Of a DNA stretch of 54,008 nucleotides, positions 26,227 to 33,194 are shown piece by piece. The DNA comes from Fibrobacter succinogenes. Its GTDB lineage: Bacteria > Fibrobacterota > Fibrobacteria > Fibrobacterales > Fibrobacteraceae. The position numbers were made by a program, and so were the translations under genes. Below the pieces are notes generated by a model. That model saw only the letters and a list, made by a program, of their open reading frames with translations. It searched no databases and was not told where the DNA came from. The stretch is taken from NCBI GenBank assembly GCA_902794535.1, contig CADBHQ010000034.1:1-54008 (forward strand). The letters are read 5' to 3'. The stretch's first letter is position 1. Every line of letters begins with the position of its first letter.

Positions 26227-26811
26227 TTATTCCACCTTAATAAAGGTTGTATCATCTGGCTTTGCGGGGCAGTTAATAATGGGGTGGCAGCCTGCAAGTG
26301 AATCCTGTTCAATCGGCTTTGATGGGTCGCGTTCAATGCAGATATCTTGGTCGCTGGTGCAGTTGGGAGCTTTTTCGCTGCCTGCCTTCGGGGCGAAAAC
26401 CTGGATTCCTTCGGGGAGTTCTACGCCTTCGGACCCGGCGTCGCCTGGATTTCGCAAGTACTTGTTGCCGTCAATACAGTCGATAATCTTGAACACCCTG
26501 CCTTCGACATTTTGCACAGAATCGTTAAAACAGAGTGTTTGGTCTGTGTATATAGTGTCTCTGTCGTCAGGATCGTATGGAACGCCATAGTCAAGAGCTA
26601 TCAAAATGAAATCGCTGCTGGAACTTTCTTCTACCGAACTAGAAGAGAATGTAACATCACTGGAATCATTCTCTATGGGACCTATTACCCCATAAAGACT
26701 GGGATCAGCTTGAACTGCTGAAATCTCTTCGCAGGAGCCATCGCCACCACAGCTGGCCCAGAAGAATGCGGTCAGCGTGAGAGCAATTTTTTTCCAGTGA
26801 TTGTAAAACAT
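26227..26811 (-). CDS. radical-SAM-linked lipoprotein 2
   Basis: This 194-aa lipoprotein has the shared signal peptide (MFYNHWKKIALTLTAFFW, lipobox ASC) and AAGGGA before the start. The mature part begins with a Cys-containing stretch, has DPSLYGVIGPI, a short Ser linker (SSSSVEESSSS) and ALDYGVPYDPDDRD, giving two YG motifs. The C-terminal region has paired Cys (LCFNDS, IDCIDG, NCTSDQDIC, GCHPIINC) that could form disulfides. The domain is not one I recognise. It is the second gene of the operon. Confidence 0.87.
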   Translation of the reverse strand: MFYNHWKKIALTLTAFFWASCGGDGSCEEISAVQADPSLYGVIGPIENDSSDVTFSSSSVEESSSSDFILIALDYGVPYDPDDRDTIYTDQTLCFNDSVQNVEGRVFKIIDCIDGNKYLRNPGDAGSEGVELPEGIQVFAPKAGSEKAPNCTSDQDICIERDPSKPIEQDSLAGCHPIINCPAKPDDTTFIKVE

Positions 26812-26835
26812 GGCTGGTTCCCTTATTATCGACTT

Positions 26836-27375
26836 CTATTCCTTTTCGTCGTCGCATGTGCCGTCGAATACGCAAGGCGGACCATAAAGGACGGGTTCTT
26901 GTGTGAATAAGGTATCTTGAGGTTCCTCGACTACAGTTATTTTTCCGAATCGAGCGCGGAATTCGGCTTCGCTGTATACCTTGCCGTCGCATTCGTAGGT
27001 GTTTTCGGAAATTTGCACTACGCCGTAATCAGGGCAGATGTCGTTACTGCAGGGGAGTCCGCCCCAACGCTCTTCGGTCTTTTGCGTGCAGACTGTTCCG
27101 TCGTTGCAGGTAATCGTAGGGTCGCCCTTAATCTGGGTACATACCGTTTTGTCCATTTCGACGCCGTATAGCGGCATCATTTTGTCAAAATCGTTGCTGC
27201 TGGAACTTTCGGGCTTGACTGCTTCGGAAGAACTGGATGTCGGGTTCTCGGCGGGATTACTGTAGTTAGGGTCCGGGCCATAAAGGCATACGGCCGATGA
27301 GGCAGAGTCGTCGCAACTTGCCCAGAAAAACCCGGTTAGTGCGAGCGCAATCTTTTTCCAATGCTTGTAGAACAT
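26836..27375 (-). CDS. radical-SAM-linked lipoprotein 1
   Basis: The 179-aa lipoprotein is the first gene of the operon. The start at 27375 has GGGAGA upstream and yields the cluster signal peptide (MFYKHWKKIALALTGFFW, lipobox ASC, Cys21); a longer reading to 27498 has no such support. It has the most YG motifs of the set: VCLYGPDPNY directly after the lipobox, MPLYGVEMD, CPDYGVVQI and, near the C-terminus, PVLYGPPCVFDGTCDD. Cys are frequent and paired (TVCTQ, ITCNDGTVCTQ, LPCSNDICPDY). A Ser linker lies near residues 45-60. A good promoter stands upstream. Confidence 0.87.
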   Translation of the reverse strand: MFYKHWKKIALALTGFFWASCDDSASSAVCLYGPDPNYSNPAENPTSSSSEAVKPESSSSNDFDKMMPLYGVEMDKTVCTQIKGDPTITCNDGTVCTQKTEERWGGLPCSNDICPDYGVVQISENTYECDGKVYSEAEFRARFGKITVVEEPQDTLFTQEPVLYGPPCVFDGTCDDEKE

Positions 27376-27406
27376 ACAGTTCTCCCTTCTAAGTGTCTCG
27401 GAAACG

Positions 27407-27435
27407 AATATATATAAATGACTATACCCTTGCAA
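27407..27435 (-). promoter_or_regulatory. promoter of the lipoprotein/radical SAM operon
   Basis: On the minus strand the -35 box TTGCAA (27430-27435) and the -10 box TATATT (27407-27412) are separated by 17 bases. A leader of about 25 bases with a Shine-Dalgarno precedes the ATG at 27375. Confidence 0.75.
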
Positions 27436-27527
27436 CCGAGGGGCAAAATAGTGTGATAACAGGTGCTGTTTTTTGCTTGTTTTATTCGATAATTTCAATT
27501 TTTTTACGAAAATTCACGGCAAACCCC

Positions 27528-27556
27528 TTGCCAAGGGAATTTTCGTTTGATATTTT
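27528..27556 (+). promoter_or_regulatory. trpL-trpE promoter, leaderless
   Basis: The -35 box TTGCCA (27528-27533), a 17-base spacer and the -10 box TATTTT (27551-27556) are followed by seven bases (TGGTGCC) and the trpL ATG. There is no Shine-Dalgarno, so the transcript should begin at or next to the ATG. Confidence 0.75.
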
Positions 27557-27563
27557 TGGTGCC

Positions 27564-27620
27564 ATGATGAATTTTGTGACTACAGCAACCCTTAACCGTC
27601 GTTGGTGGCGCGGACTCTAA
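27564..27620 (+). CDS. trpL: trp operon leader peptide
   Basis: The 18-residue peptide MMNFVTTATLNRRWWRGL has two adjacent Trp codons near its end, the mark of a trp attenuation leader. When charged tRNA-Trp is scarce the ribosome would stall at these codons and prevent formation of the terminator at 27666-27700, letting RNA polymerase reach trpE. The peptide seems to be translated from a leaderless start. Confidence 0.85.
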   Translation: MMNFVTTATLNRRWWRGL

Positions 27621-27665
27621 CATAGAGCCCGGTATTTGTCGCAAATCACCCAAGATTTTAAAGCA

Positions 27666-27700
27666 AAGGCTTCCGGACTCACGGAGGCCTTCCTTTTTTT
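27666..27700 (+). terminator. trp attenuator hairpin before trpE
   Basis: AAGGCTTCCG pairs with CGGAGGCCTT over ten base pairs with one G-U, followed by TCCTTTTTTTT. It lies about 45 bases after the leader stop codon. Nearly the same stem (AAAGGCTTTCGG) occurs before trpB, so the two attenuators are related. Confidence 0.85.
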
Positions 27701-27782
27701 TAATATCGAAATCCTCCGGGACCTAAGCCTTTGCGGAACCCGAAACGAAAAGGCAAACGAATTTTTAAACCAGAGGATCAAA

Positions 27783-29231
27783 ATGACTACGAACATAAGG
27801 CACATTACTGAAAGCCCTAACTTCGAACCCCGTACCGACAGTATCTACGTGGCACTGCCCGGTGAACGTTACACTCCGTTTTCGCTCGGCAAGAAGCTCG
27901 GTGCGAAGGCTATTTTCGAATCCGCAAGTTTCTCCCACGGTCGTAGCCGTTATTCGACCCTGATGGTGGACGAAGGCTTCCGTCTGCGCCAGAATGACAA
28001 GGACGTGAGCATCGTTGTCGATGGCAAGGAAAGCGTGTTCCTCAAGGAAGGCGAAGGCGATATTTTGGACGCCCTCACGCTGATTTCTGCCGAAAATACG
28101 GTGCCGCCTAACCAGATTCCTATTCCTTCTTCGGGCGTGGGCTACCTCGGCTACGAATTCTGCGCCCGCTGCGATACGATTCGCCTCGCCCCGCAGGTAG
28201 ACGAACTCAACATTCCTGAAGCGGAATTCTTGGTGGGCCACATCTACATCGTGTTCGACCACTTTACCGAAAAGCTTCACCTGTTCGCCCTGAACTACGA
28301 AGAACACCAGATCGACTTGAAGGCAGCGATTGAAAAGGTGAAGGCTCGCCTCGCTGACCTCGACTTCAGCTACCTCGCCCCGGAACAGCAATACGGCAAG
28401 GGCATCACGATGACCGACCTGGAACAGTCTCGCAAGGAATACACTGAAAAGGTCGAAGCCTTGCAGAAGCACATCATCGCCGGTAACATCGTGCAGGCCG
28501 TACCGTCCCGCCGCATCCAGTTTGCAAGCGATATCGAAGCTCTCGACATTTACCGTCGCCTTCGCACGGTGAACCCGTCTCCGTACATGTTCTTCCTCGA
28601 TTACGGTACGCATCAGTTTATCGGTGCATCGCCGGAAAGCTTGGTGCGCGTGCGTGACGGCATCGCCACCATCCACCCGATTGCAGGCACTCGCCGCCGC
28701 GGCAAGGACGACGTGGAAGACGAAGCCCTGATGAAGAACTTGAAGGGCGACCCGAAGGAACGTGCCGAACACTTGATGCTCGTGGACTTGGCCCGTAACG
28801 ACCTTGGCCGCGTTTGCGAAGCCGGTACGGTGGAAACCACCAAGTACATGGAATGCGAAAAGTTCAGCCACGTGATTCACCTGGTCTCTGACGTGCAGGG
28901 TCGCGTGTCTAAGAACAAGAAGGCCATCGAAGTGCTGCGCTCCAGCTTCCCGGCGGGTACGGTGAGCGGTGCTCCGAAAATTAGCGCTATCGAAATTCTT
29001 TCTGGCCTCGAAAAGGTCAAGCGCCGTTTCTACGCCGGTGCAGTGGGCTACATGGAATCTGACGGTGACTTGGATTTCTGTATTGCAATCCGTTGCTGCT
29101 TGAAGCAGGGGAAGACCATCAGCCTGCAGGCCGGTGGTGGCATTGTCGCGGCCTCGAATGCTGACCGCGAATTTGAAGAAACGAACGAAAAATTGGGTGC
29201 CATCCGCGCCGTGCTCGAAGGAGAAAACTAA
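27783..29231 (+). CDS. trpE: anthranilate synthase component I
   Basis: TrpE converts chorismate to anthranilate with ammonia supplied by TrpG. The 482-aa product starts at the ATG at 27783, which has GAGG upstream; earlier in-frame readings pass through the attenuator. The N-terminal segment KAIFESASFSHGRSRYST carries the ES motif of the Trp feedback site. The catalytic part has QAVPSRRIQF, PSPYMFFLDYG, GASPESLVRV, HPIAGTRRRGKDDVEDE, ELMLVDLARNDLGRVCE-type sequence and FPAGTVSGAPKISAIEIL, all normal. It is followed two bases later by trpGD. Confidence 0.96.
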   Translation: MTTNIRHITESPNFEPRTDSIYVALPGERYTPFSLGKKLGAKAIFESASFSHGRSRYSTLMVDEGFRLRQNDKDVSIVVDGKESVFLKEGEGDILDALTLISAENTVPPNQIPIPSSGVGYLGYEFCARCDTIRLAPQVDELNIPEAEFLVGHIYIVFDHFTEKLHLFALNYEEHQIDLKAAIEKVKARLADLDFSYLAPEQQYGKGITMTDLEQSRKEYTEKVEALQKHIIAGNIVQAVPSRRIQFASDIEALDIYRRLRTVNPSPYMFFLDYGTHQFIGASPESLVRVRDGIATIHPIAGTRRRGKDDVEDEALMKNLKGDPKERAEHLMLVDLARNDLGRVCEAGTVETTKYMECEKFSHVIHLVSDVQGRVSKNKKAIEVLRSSFPAGTVSGAPKISAIEILSGLEKVKRRFYAGAVGYMESDGDLDFCIAIRCCLKQGKTISLQAGGGIVAASNADREFEETNEKLGAIRAVLEGEN

Positions 29232-29232
29232 G

Positions 29233-30828
29233 ATGATCGTCATTATCGATAACTACGATTCTTTTACTTACAACGTTTATCAGGCTTTGGCCAAGATTAC
29301 CACTGAAGAAATCCGCGTGCTCCGTAGCCGCGAATGTACCATCGCTGACATCGAAAAACTGAACCCGAGCCGCCTCATCGTGAGCCCGGGCCCGGGTCGC
29401 CCCGAAGATGCTGGCGTTTCTGTGGAAGCCATCAAGCTCTTTGCTGGTAAGCTCCCGATTCTCGGCGTGTGCCTCGGCCACCAGGCTATCGGTTATGCCT
29501 TCGGTGCCAAGATTGTGCAGGCCAAGTTCATCAAGCACGGCATTGCCGAAGAAATCGACCTCGACGGCAAGGGCCTCTTCCGCACCATCGGCAAGAAGAA
29601 TATCTTTACGCGTTACCACAGCTTGGTCATCGACGAATCAACGCTTCCGAGCGATTTCGAAGTGACCGCCCGCGCTACCGACGGCGACATCATGGGTATT
29701 CGTCACAAGACGCTCCCGATTGAAGGCGTGCAGTTCCACCCGGAATCTATCGCCAGTGGCCGCGCCGACGAATTCTTCAAGGCTTTCCTCAACTACCGTC
29801 GCGAACCGCTCGACATTCGCGGAATCCTGAACACGCTTACCGCAGGCAAGGACCTGAGCCGCGAAACTGCCGAAATGTTCATGGAAGACCTGACCGACGG
29901 TATCATGGACGAACGCCAGATGGCCGCAATCCTTACCGCGCTTTCCAGCAAGGGCCCCGTGACCGAAGAAATTGCAGGCTGCGCCAAGGTTTTGAGCAGC
30001 AAGAAGCGCAAGTTCCCGTACAGCGGTGACGAACTCACCGATATTGTGGGTACCGGTGGCGACGGCAAGGGCAGCTTCAACGTGAGCTCTTTCTCTGGCC
30101 TTATCGCTGCAAGCTGTGGCGCCAAGATTGCCAAGCACGGCAATCGCGCTGTTTCCAGCAAGTCCGGTGCAGCCGACTTCTATACCGCAGCCGGCTTCAA
30201 GCTCGACATGACTCCGGAAAAGGCAGCCTCTGTCATCGACAAGACGAACTTCGTGTTCCTCATGGCTCCGGTCTACCACAGCGCCATGCGCTTTGCCGGC
30301 CCGGTTCGCGGTGCCCTCGGCGTGAAGACCATCATGAACTTGCTCGGCCCCCTCACGAACCCGGCCGAAGCCAAGTACCTCATGCTCGGCGTTTACAGCA
30401 AGTCGATTCTGGAACCATTCACCAAGGCTGCAAAGTCCCTCGGTGCCAAGCGAGTGATGGTCGCCATCTCCGATGACGGCTACGACGAAATCTCTCCGTG
30501 CGTCCCGACGACCATTGCCGAAATCCTCGAAGATGGTCAGTATCGCGAATACCGCATCGACCCGAAGGACTTCGGCGTCCCGGCCGTGGACCCCGAAGAC
30601 CTCGCCGGCGGTACGGGTGTTGACAACTTCAACCTCGCTCTCGACGTGTTGAACGGCAAGGGCCGCCCGGGCATCAAGTATGCCTGCGCCCTGAACGCCG
30701 GTGCCGCCCTCTACATCAGCAAAAAGGCTGCAACCATCAAGGAAGGCTTCGACAAGGCCATGAAGGCTATGGAAGACGGCTCCGTTCTCAAGAAGATCGA
30801 AGAAGTGAAGGTCGCCACCAACGCATAA
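29233..30828 (+). CDS. trpGD: fused anthranilate synthase II / anthranilate phosphoribosyltransferase
   Basis: The 531-aa protein joins TrpG (residues about 1-190) and TrpD (about 200-531), as in E. coli. The glutamine amidotransferase part has DNYDSFTYNVYQ, SPGPGRPEDAG, the nucleophile motif GVCLGHQAIGYAFG, and the HPES element VQFHPESI. The phosphoribosyltransferase part has DIVGTGGDGKGSFNVSSFS, KHGNRAVSSKSGAADF and LGPLTNPAEAKY. The two activities supply ammonia to TrpE and add phosphoribose to anthranilate. A strong terminator follows, so the first trp operon ends here. Confidence 0.96.
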   Translation: MIVIIDNYDSFTYNVYQALAKITTEEIRVLRSRECTIADIEKLNPSRLIVSPGPGRPEDAGVSVEAIKLFAGKLPILGVCLGHQAIGYAFGAKIVQAKFIKHGIAEEIDLDGKGLFRTIGKKNIFTRYHSLVIDESTLPSDFEVTARATDGDIMGIRHKTLPIEGVQFHPESIASGRADEFFKAFLNYRREPLDIRGILNTLTAGKDLSRETAEMFMEDLTDGIMDERQMAAILTALSSKGPVTEEIAGCAKVLSSKKRKFPYSGDELTDIVGTGGDGKGSFNVSSFSGLIAASCGAKIAKHGNRAVSSKSGAADFYTAAGFKLDMTPEKAASVIDKTNFVFLMAPVYHSAMRFAGPVRGALGVKTIMNLLGPLTNPAEAKYLMLGVYSKSILEPFTKAAKSLGAKRVMVAISDDGYDEISPCVPTTIAEILEDGQYREYRIDPKDFGVPAVDPEDLAGGTGVDNFNLALDVLNGKGRPGIKYACALNAGAALYISKKAATIKEGFDKAMKAMEDGSVLKKIEEVKVATNA

Positions 30829-30835
30829 TGAAATT

Positions 30836-30880
30836 TAGGCTGGCAAAGGGTTTTATAACCCCTTGCCAGCCTAATAGTTT
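30836..30880 (+). terminator. terminator after trpGD
   Basis: TAGGCTGGCAAAGGG pairs with CCCCTTGCCAGCCTA around a short loop, followed by ATAGTTTTT. Its right arm contains the TTGCCA -35 box of the lysR promoter, so the two elements overlap. Confidence 0.8.
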
Positions 30881-30891
30881 TTAGCTATATT
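30863..30891 (+). promoter_or_regulatory. lysR promoter
   Basis: TTGCCA (30863-30868) and TATATT (30886-30891) are separated by 17 bases. The -35 box lies inside the right arm of the trpGD terminator. AGGAGG lies ten bases before the lysR ATG. Confidence 0.7.
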
Positions 30892-30967
30892 TTTATTCCT
30901 ACTAAAAAACTAGGAAATTAAACAGCAACGAAAACCCGCAACGATTTTCATCAGGAGGCCGATCCAC

Positions 30968-31894
30968 ATGACTCTACAACAATTACGTTATGCCATCGGC
31001 ATTGCAGAAACCGGTTCTTTTAACAAGGCCGCCGAAAAGCTTTATATTTCGCAGCCGTCGCTGACCGCTGCCATCAAAGATCTTGAAGATGAACTGAACA
31101 TCCTCATCTTTAACCGTACCAGTCGTGGCGTCAAGCTCACTAACGAAGGCGAAGAATTCATTGCCTACGCCCGCGAACTTTACCACCATTACGAATCGGT
31201 GCTCGACAAGTACGGCAAAATCGGCAAGCGCAAAAAGAAGTTCGGCGTCTCGACGCAGCATTACTCCTTTGCGGTCAAGAGCTTTGTGGAAACCGTCAAG
31301 CTCTTCGATACCGACAAGTACGAATTCGCTATTCGCGAAACCCGTACCAAAGAAGTCATCGAAGATGTGGCCTCTTTCAAGAGCGATATCGGTATTCTTT
31401 ACCTGAGCGATTTCAACCGCAAGATTATCATGAACTTACTAAACGCTCGCGACCTTGCTTTCCATAAGCTCATAGACTGTAAGGCTTATGTGTACCTGTG
31501 GAAGGGCCACCCGCTTGCCAACAACAAGTTCATTACGCTCGATGAACTGGCTGAATACCCGTGCCTTTCTTTTGAACAGGGCGACAACAGCTCGTTCTAT
31601 TTTGCCGAAGAAATCTTGAGTACGAACGAATACAAGCGTACCATCAAGGCAAACGACCGTGCCACCATGCTGAACTTGATGATTGGCCTGAACGGTTACA
31701 CGCTTTGCTCCGGCATTATCTGCGAAGAATTGAACGGCTCCGATTACTTGGCTGTGCCCTTCAAGGACAAGAGCGAAGAATCCCGCCGTGTCATGGAAAT
31801 CGGCTACATCGCAAAGCGCAACATGCTGCTTGGCCTGGTGGGTGAGCGCTATGTCGAAGAACTGCAGCGCTACTTGGCGACCTGCTCGTCGTAA
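30968..31894 (+). CDS. LysR family transcriptional regulator
   Basis: The 308-aa protein has the LysR N-terminal winged helix (MTLQQLRYAIGIAETGSFNKAAEKLYISQPSLTAAIKDLE) and a substrate-binding effector domain from about residue 90. It sits between trpGD and cytX-trpCF on the same strand, about 110 bases before cytX. Control of cytX and the trp genes is plausible from position, but LysR regulators are more often divergent from their targets. The effector cannot be read from the sequence. Confidence 0.92.
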   Translation: MTLQQLRYAIGIAETGSFNKAAEKLYISQPSLTAAIKDLEDELNILIFNRTSRGVKLTNEGEEFIAYARELYHHYESVLDKYGKIGKRKKKFGVSTQHYSFAVKSFVETVKLFDTDKYEFAIRETRTKEVIEDVASFKSDIGILYLSDFNRKIIMNLLNARDLAFHKLIDCKAYVYLWKGHPLANNKFITLDELAEYPCLSFEQGDNSSFYFAEEILSTNEYKRTIKANDRATMLNLMIGLNGYTLCSGIICEELNGSDYLAVPFKDKSEESRRVMEIGYIAKRNMLLGLVGERYVEELQRYLATCSS

Positions 31895-31947
31895 TAGCTG
31901 CGAACTATAACAGAACATCAAAAAGAAGTATTAAACTATTCCTTGAG

Positions 31948-31987
31948 TTCTAAGACGGGCTTTACTATTATTGGATCGTCTTTAGAA
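31948..31987 (+). promoter_or_regulatory. hairpin in the cytX leader
   Basis: TTCTAAGACG and CGTCTTTAGAA can pair around a loop of about 19 bases, ending just before the cytX Shine-Dalgarno GGAGG. No T-run follows, so it is not a terminator; it may affect translation or stability. I see no TPP riboswitch core here. Confidence 0.35.
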
Positions 31988-32003
31988 TTTATGGAGGTGC
32001 ATT

Positions 32004-33194
32004 GTGGAAAAGCGCACGAATCTTTTAACGAATGGAGTCATCTGGTTTGGGGTGGCTATCTCGGTTTCCGAAATCGAAGCCGGTATTGAAATCGGGGCTG
32101 CCTCCTCTTACGATTCCGTTTGGCTCCCGCTGATTTTGGGCCATATTCTGGGCGGCATCTTGCTGTTTTTCGTGGGCCTTATCGGCGCCCGCGTCCGCCT
32201 GAATGCCATGGAAACGACCGCGTCTGTCTATGGCTCTTACGGTTCTAAGTTCTTCGCCTCGCTGAACTTGTTCCAGTTGATTGCTTGGATTGCTGTGCTG
32301 AATGCGCAAGGGGCGTCTGTCTTGGCGGGTCTCAATCTCCCGATTTCTTTCCCGCTGACTTGCGTGATTCTTGCAGTGCTGATTGCCATTTGGGTCTTTG
32401 TCGGACTCCGCCGTTTTGCGAAAGTCACGACGGCTGTGATGGCTGTTTTGACGGTGCTCTTGATTGTGCTTACGGCCAAGTTGTTCGGTGTTGGAACTTC
32501 GGGCGCGCCTGCTGCAGAACATGCGCTGAGCTTCTGGAATATCTTTGAAATTTCGATGGCGCTTCCGCTTTCTTGGTTGCCAGTGATTTCGGACTACACC
32601 AAGGATGTTGAAAAGCCGACGCGTGCTACGGCGGTCTCTGCGATTGCCTACTCGGTGGCAAGTTTCTGGATGTACTTTATCGGGCTTCAGATTGCTGCAG
32701 CCGGAGTTGGTAACGATATTGCCCGTGCCATTCTGCTGGCGGGCCTTGGAATCCCGGGAATCATTATCGTGGTGCTTTCGACTGTGACCACCAACTTCTT
32801 GGCGGCAAACTCTGCTGGCGAATCGGCCAAGGCCATTGTCCATAAGTTGAATCCGAAAATCACGGGTGTCGTGGTGAGCGGTATCAGCGCAGTCCTTGCC
32901 ATTTCGGGCATTATGGATCATTACATCGGATTCCTTTACCTGATTGCCTCGGTGTTTGCCCCGATGGCTGCTGTACTCCTGGTTTCGTTCTTCTTGGCGA
33001 AAAATCATCAGGTGGGCCACAAGTATTGGGTTTTGAACTTGTTCGCATGGCTGGTGGGCTTTGCCGTTTACCAAGTCACGTCGCACCTGGATTCTGTAAT
33101 ACTCGGCCCCACGCTTCTTTCTATCCTGGCGTCGGCCTTAATTTCCTATCTTTTCTCTAAAGCCTTGACTTTGAAGCCTAAGGGAAATTCATGA
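32004..33194 (+). CDS. cytX: CytX-like NCS1 family permease
   Basis: The 396-aa protein has about 12 membrane helices and resembles the putative hydroxymethylpyrimidine transporter CytX, a branch of the nucleobase:cation symporter-1 family. Supporting stretches are GVIWFGVAISVSEIEAGIEIGAA, LGHILGGILLFFVGLIGARV, NLFQLIAWIAVLNAQGA and PLSWLPVISDYTKD. The start is a GTG with GGAGG spaced normally upstream. CytX is usually tied to thiamine salvage, but no thiamine gene or TPP riboswitch is nearby. The stop overlaps trpCF (ATGA), so a tryptophan-pathway substrate is worth considering; this is inference. Confidence 0.8.
   Translation: MEKRTNLLTNGVIWFGVAISVSEIEAGIEIGAASSYDSVWLPLILGHILGGILLFFVGLIGARVRLNAMETTASVYGSYGSKFFASLNLFQLIAWIAVLNAQGASVLAGLNLPISFPLTCVILAVLIAIWVFVGLRRFAKVTTAVMAVLTVLLIVLTAKLFGVGTSGAPAAEHALSFWNIFEISMALPLSWLPVISDYTKDVEKPTRATAVSAIAYSVASFWMYFIGLQIAAAGVGNDIARAILLAGLGIPGIIIVVLSTVTTNFLAANSAGESAKAIVHKLNPKITGVVVSGISAVLAISGIMDHYIGFLYLIASVFAPMAAVLLVSFFLAKNHQVGHKYWVLNLFAWLVGFAVYQVTSHLDSVILGPTLLSILASALISYLFSKALTLKPKGNS

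Noticed and set aside
27765..29243. A 492-codon frame antisense to trpE, and similar long frames antisense to nuoD/nuoH (17272-18873) and to the 7479 gene (7494-8477)
   Set aside because: All lie opposite well-identified genes, carry no motifs and have no promoter or Shine-Dalgarno of their own.
31895..32003. TPP riboswitch in front of cytX
   Set aside because: No CTGAGA or matching thi-box core is present; only a simple hairpin is seen.
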